This document shows positions 1 through 7,620 of a DNA stretch of 38,372 nt, one piece after another; position 1 is the first letter of the stretch; each line of letters starts with the position of its first letter. Origin of the DNA: Methanomicrobia archaeon (GTDB lineage Archaea > Halobacteriota > Syntropharchaeia > Alkanophagales > Methanospirareceae); the NCBI GenBank assembly GCA_016930255.1, contig JAFGHB010000014.1, positions 1-38,372 of the forward strand, given 5' to 3'. The notes beneath the pieces are model-generated. The model searched no databases, was not told the DNA's origin, and saw only the letters and a program-made list of their open reading frames with translations. The position numbers and the translations under genes were made by a program.

Positions 1-660
1 ATCCTCCTTTACAGAAAAAGAAAGAAAAGAGGACTCATAAAAACGAATACATCGATGTGTAACCTTTTTTGGTTTACTTAACAGTTTACCCTTGCTCCAC
101 ACACTGGTTCCCAGCATCGCGCCCAGAGTAATGAATCCCACGATATGCTCAGCGCGTTCAGTAGTGGTGTCGGTGGCGCCTAGACCAACGAAATTGGAGA
201 TGGCGATTGGAATAACGGTAATACCAACCATTGCCACCACCGTGCCGGTCACCTCAGGCGGGAAGAGAACGCGAAGACGATGTATTGCACGTGAGAGGAA
301 GACCTCAAAGGTACCTGCGATCGCAGTCATGCCAAAGAGGAGCGAAAGCCCGCCCGTTTTGGCGGCGAGCAGTGATGCGGAGAGATATGAGGGGCCGCAT
401 ACTGAGGGACAGAGGTACCCCGACCCGATGCCCCTTCGATTCAGCGCCTGGAGGATCGTGCCGACACCGGCCGCGAGCAGGGACATGCTGACCATGAAAT
501 CTGCCTGTGCAACCGAGCCACCGATTGCACGGACAATGACGACGGGGAAAATGAGTGCTATGGTAACAATGAAGATATGTTGCACGCCGAGGAGCAGGCA
601 TGCGGACAGCGGCGGCGTGTCATCAACACCATAGATGAGTTCTGGCGGTTTCTTCGGCAT
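1..660 (-). CDS. xanthine/uracil permease (NCS2 family), N-terminal part, truncated at window edge
   Basis: Reading leftwards from ATG at 660, preceded by GAGGAGAG as ribosome binding site, the frame stays open to the window edge (220 codons). It matches the NCS2 nucleobase:cation symporter family: KPPELIYGVDDTPPLS near the start, then a transmembrane run, GTILQALNRRGIGSGYLCPS, SASLLAAKTGGLSLLFGMT, RLRVLFPPEVTGTVVAMVG and SVWSKGKL (about residue 192). These proteins import xanthine, uracil or similar bases across the membrane. After residue 192 the frame turns into AT-rich, Ser/Phe/Lys-rich sequence without family likeness, where another few hundred residues of permease are expected. The gene may therefore be broken just inside the window. 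No ORF on the plus strand of this stretch is credible. Confidence 0.8.
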   Translation of the reverse strand, partial: MPKKPPELIYGVDDTPPLSACLLLGVQHIFIVTIALIFPVVIVRAIGGSVAQADFMVSMSLLAAGVGTILQALNRRGIGSGYLCPSVCGPSYLSASLLAAKTGGLSLLFGMTAIAGTFEVFLSRAIHRLRVLFPPEVTGTVVAMVGITVIPIAISNFVGLGATDTTTERAEHIVGFITLGAMLGTSVWSKGKLLSKPKKVTHRCIRFYESSFLSFSVKED

Positions 661-704
661 CTCTCCTCAATGTATTGGTGAACTGCCTTTTAAAAAGATT
701 GGTT

Positions 705-941
705 ATGCTTCAAGAGGGGATCACAATAGGAAAGCTCACGCTCACGTTGCATCGCGTCAAAGACCAAGTGACGGGACGGATCTTCGTGCCGATGGACGCA
801 CGCATCGAGTTTGATGGAAAGCGGATCTATCAGGGGGACATCTCGATGATCAGCGCTGATGAAACGTACAACTCTACCATCCGCACGGGCTCGTATCCGA
901 GATCATCCATGCTCAGGAGTTTAACGCCACTGGCAGAGTGA
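705..941 (+). CDS. small hypothetical protein, possibly frameshifted
   Basis: This is a short reading frame of 78 codons from ATG 705 (an upstream TTG-type start at 675 is also in frame). The sequence (GKLTLTLHRVKDQVTGRIFV, then DARIEFDGKRIYQGDI) looks like a beta-rich coding segment, but I recognise no family. The last 15-20 residues look unnatural. In the -1 frame the same bases read HGLVSEIIHAQEFNATG and stop at 952, which looks more protein-like, so a frameshift near 870-890 is possible. The start lies too close to a TATA-like AT run to have an obvious promoter. It may be a gene remnant. Confidence 0.35.
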   Translation: MLQEGITIGKLTLTLHRVKDQVTGRIFVPMDARIEFDGKRIYQGDISMISADETYNSTIRTGSYPRSSMLRSLTPLAE

Positions 942-983
942 TAACGTGCTAGATAATAACTAGCTATATTCATATAAAAATCG

Positions 984-1010
984 AAAATAAGCTTGAATAT
1001 TGCTTATTTT
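984..1010. terminator. hairpin between convergent genes
   Basis: A perfect 9-bp stem AAAATAAGC / GCTTATTTT encloses a 9-base loop. It sits between the convergent small gene ending at 941/952 and the endonuclease IV gene ending at 1116, with A/T-rich flanks on both sides, as expected of a bidirectional terminator. The remaining bases around it are AT-rich and without a recognisable gene. Confidence 0.5.
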
Positions 1011-1115
1011 TATTAGTAGATTCGTGCTAAATTCCATATACCCGCATGAGTTATCCGTCAAAATTCGTTACAACAATTGATTCTCAGTAGTCACCATTAC
1101 GATGCCGACGAGTCT

Positions 1116-1973
1116 TCACGCTTGACCCGCAAGCTCCCGCACTTTCTCCAGATTCCCTAGATCATCTCTTCGGTCATCCACCGGTGTTTCCAAAATCAGC
1201 GGTAGTTCCCTGAGCCATGCATCGTTAAGAATCACTCGGAACCCATCCTCGCCAATGTACCCGAGTCCGATATGCTCGTGCCGATCCAATCGCGAGTCCA
1301 GACCGCCCTTTGCGTCATTGAGATGCACGAGCTTGAGCTGTTCGAGCCCTAACACCTCGTCAAAGTGCTGGAGCGTTTTATTCAAGCTCTCTTCAGTACG
1401 CAACTCGTAACCAGCGGCAAAGGCGTGGCAGGTATCGAAACAGATGCCGATCCGGTCCTTACGCTCAAGACGATCTATGATGTGTCGGATGTCCTCAAAC
1501 GTGCCGCCCATGCTGTTCTTCGTCCCCGCGGTATTCTCCAGGAGCAGCATCACGCCGTTAGCTTCATCACCTATACCACTAAAAGCCGTGTCGATTGCAT
1601 CCACAATCCGCTGCAGCCCTGCCTCTTTACCCGATCCGCGATGGCTGCCGAGGTGCGTGACGAGGTAAGGGATCTGCAAAGCGTTGCACCGTTCCAATTC
1701 CTCGGTAAGCGCAGCTACTGATTTGGTATATACGTCATCGGTCGGTGCAGCGAGATTGGGGAGGTACGGCATGTGGTCGACCGGGGGGAATATCCCCGTA
1801 CGGTTAAGTTTCTCAATGAATCGCGAGATATCAGTCTCGGTCAGCGTCTTGATCTTCCAGCCGCGTGGATTTCGTGAGAAGATCTGGAACGTATCGCAGC
1901 CTTTCTCCTGTGCTCGATCCACGGCCTTATCGATCGAGCCTGCGATTGAGACGTGAACACCAACGCGAACCAT
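1116..1973 (-). CDS. nfo: deoxyribonuclease IV (AP endonuclease, Nfo/EndoIV family)
   Basis: This 285-residue TIM-barrel enzyme cuts the backbone 5' of abasic sites in base-excision repair. The N-terminus VGVHVSIAGSIDKAVDRA and IFSRNPRGW are typical of the family. The trinuclear zinc ligands can all be placed: H67 (DHMPYLPN), H107 (THLGSH), E146 (LLLENTAG), D180 and H183 (CFDTCHAF), H217 (LVHLND), D230 and H232 (DRHEHIGLG) and E262 (ILETP). Length is normal for archaeal members. GGCGAGGG lies ahead of the ATG. It appears to be a stand-alone gene; other repair genes in the window (ligA, polX) are distant. Confidence 0.95.
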   Translation of the reverse strand: MVRVGVHVSIAGSIDKAVDRAQEKGCDTFQIFSRNPRGWKIKTLTETDISRFIEKLNRTGIFPPVDHMPYLPNLAAPTDDVYTKSVAALTEELERCNALQIPYLVTHLGSHRGSGKEAGLQRIVDAIDTAFSGIGDEANGVMLLLENTAGTKNSMGGTFEDIRHIIDRLERKDRIGICFDTCHAFAAGYELRTEESLNKTLQHFDEVLGLEQLKLVHLNDAKGGLDSRLDRHEHIGLGYIGEDGFRVILNDAWLRELPLILETPVDDRRDDLGNLEKVRELAGQA

Positions 1974-2287
1974 GAGCTTTTCCCTCGCCTTTCAAGGAGA
2001 CAAAAGGTGTTTCGATCAAAAAAGGGTTTGGTTAGATTTATTCCACCCTGAATGTCCGTAGGGGTTTTGATACTCGCCTCACTAAAAGCAGCAAAATAAG
2101 CAAAAAGTAGGAGTGGAAAGATATTTAAGCTAAAAAGATAATTTCGTTTGTAAGCAATTGAAAATCTCAATCCATCTGGAAAGATGGAGAGGCTGGTGAA
2201 AAAATAGAGGGGAAAAATGAATACGGGCTCCGTAATCAAGTACAGGGTGTGTGACTTGTAATGTTTTGAGTAAGAGAACTAAGACTG
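1974..2287. other. AT-rich intergenic stretch
   Basis: About 310 bases between the start of nfo and the promoter of the next plus-strand gene. I see no convincing gene. It holds A/T-rich sequence, a TATA-like GATATTTAAGC near 2120 and a weak hairpin CCATC-tggaaa-GATGG near 2170. The change in composition here marks the left border of the AT-rich island that continues to about 3370. Confidence 0.4.
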
Positions 2288-2300
2288 AGGTTTATAAATG
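2288..2300 (+). promoter_or_regulatory. TATA promoter for the AT-rich two-gene unit
   Basis: GAGGTTTATAAATG is a good archaeal TATA element. A start about 25 bases downstream would fall just ahead of GGAGG at 2317-2321, the ribosome binding site of the gene starting at 2332. Confidence 0.55.
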
Positions 2301-2331
2301 TCTAAACTGTGTTATTGGAGGTATTTAAAGA

Positions 2332-2544
2332 ATGGTAGAGCAAGTTTTTAGATTATTAAGACAAAATGATTTAGGTTATGATTATATTGAAAGCTTAAAT
2401 GAGGTAGACCATCTCTATTTCACTCATAGATTAAATTATAAAAAAATGGATTATCAGGTTATCTTAGCTTTTGAGAGGAGGAATTATTCAGCATTTGTCC
2501 GTAAATTATTTTTTGCTTTACCTTACATGTTCTCAAAAGATTGA
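2332..2544 (+). CDS. hypothetical small protein, first gene of AT-rich pair
   Basis: A 70-residue protein with a clear GGAGG ribosome binding site and a TATA box. I do not recognise its family. The sequence EQVFRLLRQNDLGYDYIESL is helix-like, followed by an aromatic-rich segment (DYQVILAFERRNYSAFVRKL). Codon use is far more AT-rich than in the flanking nfo and cutA genes, which suggests recent transfer. Its stop overlaps the TTG start of the next gene, so the two are probably translated together. Function unknown; a toxin-antitoxin or phage-derived pair is conceivable but not shown. Confidence 0.55.
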   Translation: MVEQVFRLLRQNDLGYDYIESLNEVDHLYFTHRLNYKKMDYQVILAFERRNYSAFVRKLFFALPYMFSKD

Positions 2545-3308
2545 ATATTAAAATACCAAGTAAGTTATTATTGGCAGAAAAGATTTATTTTTTTGATAAA
2601 AATGGAGAGTTAATAGGAGATAGATCTATACTAAAAGAGTTATATAAGCTTATATGGGCGCATGAATTTCTTTATACGGCACCACCTACAAGAAAATCTT
2701 CAAAAATAAAAATGCGAAACTTTAAATATTTGTATGATACAATCAAAGAGAGACCTGATTCAATCAATTACCCCGATACTCAAGATGAACTCAAAAATAA
2801 AATTTCGGGAATTTCAAAAGTATTAGATAAATCTGATTTAGACGTATCTTTTGCTCTTTATACCCTTTATGATAATGCCTACAAAGGTCATACTATTTCT
2901 CACGAGATATCTCATCACCCAAGCACTGAAAAAACACAAGAATTAAAAGAAAAACTAATTATTTTGAAAAAGCAGTTAAAAGACGCAAAAAGGTTGCTTG
3001 AAAAAAGAGTGGAAATTTGGCCAACTTTTGAATCTTTAGTGAATCAGTATGTTCAAAGGAATAAAGAAAATGAAAGATACAAGAATGCACTAATAAATGA
3101 TTTTATTTCGATATTATTTCCACTAAAATTTTCTAATACCCTAAATACCTTCCTAAAAGACGTATCTAAAGAATTGAAAAGTAATTTTATAGGTCATAAG
3201 AGTATCCAAAAGGTCATAGATTCTTGTAAAGAAGAACTTGATTTGCTTGGTAACTATATTAGTGCTATTTTCAATCCAAAAATCTCCATAAATAAGATAA
3301 TAGTTTAG
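2541..3308 (+). CDS. hypothetical protein with central coiled coil, second gene of AT-rich pair
   Basis: A 255-residue soluble protein that I cannot place in a family. The apparent start is TTG at 2541, overlapping the TGA of the preceding gene (TTGA), which implies translational coupling. Residues around 130-165 (KTQELKEKLIILKKQLKDAK and on) are Lys/Glu/Leu heptad-like and probably coiled coil. A His-rich patch (HTISHEISHH) lies just before it. No membrane segment or nuclease motif is evident. Base composition is strongly AT-rich, as in its partner and unlike the neighbouring chromosomal genes. The island ends near 3370, before cutA on the opposite strand. Confidence 0.6.
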   Translation: MNIKIPSKLLLAEKIYFFDKNGELIGDRSILKELYKLIWAHEFLYTAPPTRKSSKIKMRNFKYLYDTIKERPDSINYPDTQDELKNKISGISKVLDKSDLDVSFALYTLYDNAYKGHTISHEISHHPSTEKTQELKEKLIILKKQLKDAKRLLEKRVEIWPTFESLVNQYVQRNKENERYKNALINDFISILFPLKFSNTLNTFLKDVSKELKSNFIGHKSIQKVIDSCKEELDLLGNYISAIFNPKISINKIIV

Positions 3309-3429
3309 ATAAAACAAATCAAAATGAGATGGGAAGGCCGACTGAAATAAAAAGACCTACTAAAAGATTATAGAGCAATTTGATAACTTGTCAAAACTGG
3401 ATTTTTATTGTGAGAAGAAATCGACCTTT

Positions 3430-3744
3430 TCACCCTACCGACTCCTCTACCCATTCCAGATACTTCTCATACCCGGCGATAATCGGCAGTGCGATAATCT
3501 CCGGCACGTCGTAGCTGTGCACTTCCTTTATCCTTTTGATAATCTTATTGATCATACTCTTCTCGGTCTTTATTATCAGTAACGCCTCGTTATCCTCGCA
3601 AACCTCACCTTCCAACCGGTAATACGAGTTCACCCCGGTAACATTCACACACGCAGCTAACCGTTCCTCGACCAGCGTCTTCGCTATCTTATCGGATTCC
3701 TCCTCGCTCGCCGTGCAGAACAGCACGCAAAACTCGTGCTTCAT
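3430..3744 (-). CDS. cutA: CutA1 divalent-cation tolerance protein
   Basis: This 104-residue protein is full length for CutA1, a trimeric ferredoxin-like protein linked to metal tolerance whose biochemical role is unsettled. Family signatures are ACVNVTGVNSYYRLEGEV (residues 31-48), EALLIIKTEKS (53-63) and HSYDVPEIIALPI (76-88). It begins three bases after the stop of the upstream 55-residue gene, so the two form an operon. Confidence 0.95.
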   Translation of the reverse strand: MKHEFCVLFCTASEEESDKIAKTLVEERLAACVNVTGVNSYYRLEGEVCEDNEALLIIKTEKSMINKIIKRIKEVHSYDVPEIIALPIIAGYEKYLEWVEESVG

Positions 3745-3747
3745 TCT

Positions 3748-3915
3748 CTACCGCGACTTGGAAGCAAGCTCTTCCACAATCTCACGCGGCAACTGCTTGG
3801 CTACGTCGATCTTCTTCACACAGTGGGTCTTTATCCCTCGCTTCTTGGCCTCCGCGTTTAAATCCTTCGCCTTGATTTTCTTTACAAACTCCTCCAACTC
3901 ATCACCCATACGCAT
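3748..3915 (-). CDS. small conserved-looking basic protein (55 aa), SAP/HeH-like
   Basis: Reading leftwards from ATG 3915 (RBS GGGGTGGTG immediately upstream) gives 55 codons ending at TAG 3748-3750. The product begins MRMGDELEEFVKKIKAKDLN and continues with AEAKKRGIKTHCVKKIDVAK, then QLPREIVEELASKSR. The pattern of two short helices around a basic KTHCVKKIDVA turn resembles SAP/HeH-type nucleic-acid-binding modules, but this is inference. It is co-directional with cutA, three bases upstream of it. A second ATG at 3909 is also possible. Confidence 0.6.
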   Translation of the reverse strand: MRMGDELEEFVKKIKAKDLNAEAKKRGIKTHCVKKIDVAKQLPREIVEELASKSR

Positions 3916-4005
3916 CACCACCCCTTTTAGTTGTTCTTTATACTTATATTATAGCAATTCCCAAGTTATGTATTAGAGTGTGTAGATGTAAAGGGGGTGA
4001 TCGTG

Positions 4006-4158
4006 ATGTGTAGTGTGGGAGGTGGCGACTTCAACCTTGAGGTTGAAGAGTTAGAAATGGAGCAATACAAGTGCAAAGACTGCGGTAACAAGTTTAACGG
4101 GATGGGCGAGGATGTTGTCTGCCCTGGTTGCCAGTCACCAAACGTTGAGAAATTATAA
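4006..4158 (+). CDS. small zinc-ribbon protein (50 aa)
   Basis: ATG 4006 is preceded by AAGGGGGTGATCGTG, giving a good ribosome binding site. The 50-residue product ends in a zinc-ribbon: YKCKDCGNKFNGMGEDVVCP followed by GCQSPNVEKL, with two CxxC pairs. The first 20 residues (MCSVGGGDFNLEVEELEMEQ) form an acidic lead-in with an extra Cys. Such FmdB/rubredoxin-like ribbons are common in methanogens; the specific job is unknown. It stands alone between divergent and co-directional neighbours. Confidence 0.75.
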   Translation: MCSVGGGDFNLEVEELEMEQYKCKDCGNKFNGMGEDVVCPGCQSPNVEKL

Positions 4159-4240
4159 CGTGCACGGTAGGTGCTTCATCGTAACGGATGATATTCCGTT
4201 GTATGTGATCAGATAGCGCGCGCTAAGGATTACTGGTATG

Positions 4241-4254
4241 TTATTTATAAATAG
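4241..4254 (+). promoter_or_regulatory. TATA promoter upstream of DUF2284 gene
   Basis: TTATTTATAAATAG fits an archaeal TATA box and lies about 66-75 bases ahead of the DUF2284 start, leaving a short leader of about 45 bases. Confidence 0.45.
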
Positions 4255-4319
4255 CACAGCGGCGCATAAGATTACGTAAAGTAGCGATAAGATCTAAGGA
4301 TCGGGACGAGCGAGTGAAG

Positions 4320-4910
4320 ATGAAAATGGAATTAAATACTCTGTTGGACGAATTGAAGCACATCCATTCGGATTTTAAACTGATCGCCACTGATACGATT
4401 GAGGTAGAAGAGTGGGTACGGTGGAAATGCCGGTATGGCTGTAAAGCGTATGGCAAGCACTTGAACTGCCCGCCGTATGTTCCTTCGGTCGAAGAGGCGA
4501 AGCGACTCATACAGTGCTACGAGAAGGCGATACTCGCACGATTTGATGCGCACCCGAACCGCGACGTGCAGCCTTCACACATCCATCATTTCCTCTGGGA
4601 TGCGATAAAAGAGCTGTATGATACGATGTTCGAACTCGAGCGGAACGCCTTCCTCTCCGGCTATTACAAGGCTCTCGCACTGGTCGGACTATGCTGTGCC
4701 TACTGCGATGACTGCATACCAGAGCGGAAGGAGACCGTTTTAGATCAGGCACCGAAGCGATTCTGTGCGCACCAGCAGAAAATGAGACCGGCTATGGAGG
4801 CCTGCGGCATCGACGTGTTCCAGACGGCTCGGAATGCCGGCTATGAACTGGAAGTGCTCACCTCACCCTATGAAAAGATAACCTTCTTCGGCTTGCTCCT
4901 GTTAGAATAA
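4320..4910 (+). CDS. DUF2284 predicted metal-binding protein
   Basis: A Cys-rich protein of about 196 residues. The DUF2284 hallmark is WKCRYGCKAYGKHLNCPPY (C39, C43 and C52 counted from GTG 4314), followed by the second cluster LCCAYCDDC (about 126-133) and RFCAHQQKMRPAMEACGIDV. These eight or so Cys residues probably bind Fe-S or zinc. The family is widespread in methanogens and anaerobes and its reaction is unknown. Starts at GTG 4314, ATG 4320 or ATG 4326 are all possible; none has a strong ribosome binding site. Confidence 0.85.
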   Translation: MKMELNTLLDELKHIHSDFKLIATDTIEVEEWVRWKCRYGCKAYGKHLNCPPYVPSVEEAKRLIQCYEKAILARFDAHPNRDVQPSHIHHFLWDAIKELYDTMFELERNAFLSGYYKALALVGLCCAYCDDCIPERKETVLDQAPKRFCAHQQKMRPAMEACGIDVFQTARNAGYELEVLTSPYEKITFFGLLLLE

Positions 4911-4940
4911 CCGCAATCGAACTTCGAATCATGCGGTTAT
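4907..4940. terminator. hairpin between convergent genes
   Basis: A perfect 9-bp stem ATAACCGCA / TGCGGTTAT overlaps the stop of the DUF2284 gene. A second hairpin, TGTTCGG / CCGAACA, follows at 4971-4995 just before the end of the DUF1894 gene on the other strand. Together they probably separate the two convergent transcripts. No T-tract is present. Confidence 0.45.
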
Positions 4941-5005
4941 CACTATGAGAAATTACGCTTGATTCGTGACTGTTCGGTCGCCGCGTGCCCGAACATAGAT
5001 AGAGC

Positions 5006-5287
5006 TTACACCACCCGCTTCTCTTTCACCAATCTTTTAGCCTCGCCTTCATCTTCGATCTTTAAGACGAACGTTCCATGACAGGGCTTCACGTACGGAA
5101 ATATAACATAATTATCTTTGGTCCCTATAAAAATAGGCGGAACACCGATCAAATAAACATCAAACAGCTTATATCCTGGTTCTACCTGGTATACGTCTTT
5201 GTAGTTCTTCTGTATATATTCTCTGCCCTCTTTGAACGACGTGCGCGATAACAAGATCTTATAGTCCATCAATTCGATACAGCCCAT
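5006..5287 (-). CDS. DUF1894 family protein of methanogens
   Basis: A 93-residue protein (GCIELMDYKILLSRTSF, GYKLFDVYLIGVPPIFIG, VIFPYVKPCHGTFVLKI) that I recognise as DUF1894, a family essentially confined to archaea with methyl-coenzyme M reductase. It starts three bases after the DUF1890 gene and is last in the ycaO-tfuA operon. Function is unknown; the operon suggests a role in maturing or modifying McrA. Cys4 and the Cys in KPCHG are the only notable reactive residues. Confidence 0.8.
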   Translation of the reverse strand: MGCIELMDYKILLSRTSFKEGREYIQKNYKDVYQVEPGYKLFDVYLIGVPPIFIGTKDNYVIFPYVKPCHGTFVLKIEDEGEAKRLVKEKRVV

Positions 5288-5290
5288 GTT

Positions 5291-5755
5291 TTATCTCAAC
5301 TCCTTTATCGTTGCGTCTATCCGCTCCTTCAGTGGCATCGGGTTATGAACCGCTTTGGCAACGAGCTTCTCGCACTCGAAATCGATCTGCCCTGCGAGTG
5401 TTTCCGCATCCCTCCCGAAGATGATCGCGAAGAGTTTCGCCTTTGATATGCTACGGATAGTAGCGAGATACGATAACCCGGCATCGTTATGCACGAAAAC
5501 GGCGCACAGATCGAAGTCCAAACGCTTCTCCGCAAGCGCCCCTATGCACGTATCCAGATTTTTCATCCGCTCTGCATCTACATAACATCCTCGGGGGTCT
5601 GAGACTTCCAAAAGGCGAAGCGCAGCATCTGTTCCCGCAACGAAAACTTCCAGCCCGGCCTCTTTCAGCTCGCTCGCAAGATAAAGCGCCGTGCCCGTTT
5701 GAACCGGCAGTTCCGGGCAGCCCAACAACAGCAACGCCTTTTTAGTCATTCTCAT
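5291..5755 (-). CDS. DUF1890 family protein of methanogens
   Basis: A 154-residue protein beginning with a Rossmann-like strand-loop (KKALLLLGCPELPVQTGTAL) and containing VFVAGTDAALRLLEVSDPRG and YLATIRSISKAKLFAIIFG. This fits DUF1890, which is found beside DUF1894 in methanogen genomes. Its start overlaps the end of tfuA by 14 bases, so translation is probably coupled. ATG at 5749 (third residue) is an alternative start. No catalytic function is established. Confidence 0.8.
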   Translation of the reverse strand: MRMTKKALLLLGCPELPVQTGTALYLASELKEAGLEVFVAGTDAALRLLEVSDPRGCYVDAERMKNLDTCIGALAEKRLDFDLCAVFVHNDAGLSYLATIRSISKAKLFAIIFGRDAETLAGQIDFECEKLVAKAVHNPMPLKERIDATIKELR

Positions 5756-6398
5756 TCACTATCTCCTGTATCCGTTTCAACGCTTCGATCGCGTCTGCTC
5801 GCTTCAAATCTATCCTTCTCTCGCTTAAAAATACCCGTAGCTGCGTCAAGTCCGCTTTCAGTTCCGCCTCCGCAGTTGCTAGTAACCGCTCATAATCCCG
5901 TTCCGGATAATACAACGATTTGGCAACCGTCAGCAGCTTTTCCGCCTCCGCTTCGCTTATGAGATCCGCCTTCTCGGCGAGGCCAAGATTGTAGCGTATA
6001 TTCACGAGCGGTTCGGAGACCGGCTCGAGCGTCTCGGGATCGTAGAGCAACGCGACCTCATCGTCTGAAACCAGCTCGCCTTTCTTATATTGCTCATATA
6101 TTGCTCCAACGCCCTCCATACCATAAAGATCAAGTTCAGAAGCTCGTAAAGCGCCCATACTCGATGCTCCTATCACTTTCACACCGTTCTCTAACGCGTA
6201 CAGGATCTCGCGATGCGCGATCGCACAGGCTTGAAAGAAGACACCATCTATCAACCCGATAATCCGCGCACCTTCTTTTACCGCCATGAAAATGTCGCCT
6301 CGTGCTGCAGGCGGCTTGTACTCGGCATCCAGAATACCTTTTGCGGTTTCCGTATCAAGACTCGGTCCCAGGAACACGACTACGTTGCTTTCGTGCAT
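5742..6398 (-). CDS. tfuA: TfuA-like protein, McrA thioglycine formation
   Basis: A 218-residue TfuA protein, recognised by VVFLGPSLDTETAKGIL at the start, GLIDGVFFQACAIAHREIL, and the core KVIGASSMGALRASELDLYG (about residues 74-93). In methanogens TfuA works with YcaO to convert the glycine at the McrA active-site region to thioglycine, probably as the sulfur donor or delivery partner. It overlaps the 3' end of ycaO by 44 bases, which supports tight co-expression. Length is normal for the archaeal form. Confidence 0.9.
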   Translation of the reverse strand: MHESNVVVFLGPSLDTETAKGILDAEYKPPAARGDIFMAVKEGARIIGLIDGVFFQACAIAHREILYALENGVKVIGASSMGALRASELDLYGMEGVGAIYEQYKKGELVSDDEVALLYDPETLEPVSEPLVNIRYNLGLAEKADLISEAEAEKLLTVAKSLYYPERDYERLLATAEAELKADLTQLRVFLSERRIDLKRADAIEALKRIQEIVNEND

Positions 6399-7605
6399 TT
6401 CTGCACCTCTCCCCTATCCGCTCACCGTCAACGCCAAACATCTCCAGACCCGGCACGATCACTCGCACTACGGGCACGCCAATCTCCGCTCGCGTTAAAT
6501 CCACCACGATCACGCGCTCTAATCCCGCAGCCCGTAACCGGGTCATTACGTATTTTATATCCTCGAGAAAATCATCGTTATCTCGCGAAACGGAATCCAG
6601 CGCATCCAAATCCTCGCTATCCGCTATATCGAACCAGTGCTGGTTCTGCTTTCGCATCCACTCATAGCCCATCACGCGCCTCAGATCTGCAGTGGTCGTA
6701 TCTTCTCTCGCACCGTGGATTTGCGTGAGCCTGCTCTGTGCGACCTCCGTAATCGCTCGCTTTATCGCGACACGCGCATTCGTATGCGTACCCATCCCGA
6801 TGGTGAGCAGCGTGGGATCTTTCAGCATGATATCGTCCGAGACGGCCGCAAATGTAGGTATACCGATGTCACTCGTTATGTCCCGCACAAGCACGGAGAC
6901 CTCAGCATTCAGGAATTTATCGATGAGCACGCGGATATCACCGCCGTCTACGTCCACAGCAGGGCCCGGCCTGCGCGTTATTTCCACCAGAGACCACGCG
7001 TCACGTTCGATCACCTCAGCAAGCCCGTGAAAAATCGCCTCCTCCAGCTCGTTTCCGCCCGCCAGCCCGTTCGTGTTCGTCCGGAACAGTCTGACCTTAT
7101 CGTATCGAGCAGGTAAGGGATGGAATACCGCGTTCGCAGGCACGTATATCTCCTCATCATTCATCAAATCATAACCTTCCACCCACGGGATACGGACATC
7201 CTCGATGTCCCGCACGTAATCGGGAAGAATCAACTCTCGCGGTTTTAACACGTTCTCGTGCCCACGCCCCTGCTCACGCTCACAAAGTCCTGCATAGCTA
7301 TCCACAAGGAGTTCCTGATCGCCGATTTCCGCGGAGTACCGTTCCACAGCCTCCATCATTGCGGACACTTTCGCCTCCGCCGCCGTCGTTCCTTTGCCGT
7401 TATACACCGAAATGGCGCCGCCCTCTGCGGTTGGTCGTATGCTTGAGAATACCGGTATCCCGATTCTATCCAGACCGGTTATGTCCGCAACGCGGGTAAC
7501 ACCGGCCACGGGCAACGTGGGATCCACACGAGCACAAGTCTCCTCCGGAGGTACTGCACGATGCGTCCCTTTCTTATAACCCTTGATGCAGGACTTCAGT
7601 TTCAT
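6355..7605 (-). CDS. ycaO: YcaO-domain protein, methanogenesis marker 1 (McrA thioamidation)
   Basis: About 416 residues from ATG 7605. An upstream in-frame ATG at 7632 would lie upstream of the likely transcription start, so I prefer MKLKSCIKGYKKGTHR, the usual N-terminus of methanogenesis marker 1. The ATP-binding YcaO core is visible: EAKVSAMMEAVERYSAEI, GNELEEAIFHGLAEVIERDA, GMGTHTNARVAIKRAITEVA QSR. With TfuA it uses ATP to activate the peptide amide of McrA for thioamide formation. It heads a four-gene minus-strand operon (ycaO, tfuA, DUF1890, DUF1894). Its promoter region carries a palindrome at 7621-7633. Confidence 0.92.
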   Translation of the reverse strand: MKLKSCIKGYKKGTHRAVPPEETCARVDPTLPVAGVTRVADITGLDRIGIPVFSSIRPTAEGGAISVYNGKGTTAAEAKVSAMMEAVERYSAEIGDQELLVDSYAGLCEREQGRGHENVLKPRELILPDYVRDIEDVRIPWVEGYDLMNDEEIYVPANAVFHPLPARYDKVRLFRTNTNGLAGGNELEEAIFHGLAEVIERDAWSLVEITRRPGPAVDVDGGDIRVLIDKFLNAEVSVLVRDITSDIGIPTFAAVSDDIMLKDPTLLTIGMGTHTNARVAIKRAITEVAQSRLTQIHGAREDTTTADLRRVMGYEWMRKQNQHWFDIADSEDLDALDSVSRDNDDFLEDIKYVMTRLRAAGLERVIVVDLTRAEIGVPVVRVIVPGLEMFGVDGERIGERCRNARKQRSRVPGTES

Positions 7606-7620
7606 TCTTTTTAATAAATG

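Noticed and set aside
92-634. Plus-strand ORF of 180 codons
   Set aside because: It is the shadow of the permease gene on the minus strand; its translation is Arg/Pro/Ser-rich without family features, while the minus strand shows clear NCS2 motifs.
1841-2239. Minus-strand ORF of 132 codons overlapping nfo
   Set aside because: It is a Phe/Leu/Ser-rich translation of AT-rich intergenic sequence that overlaps the 5' end of nfo in another frame and has no ribosome binding site.
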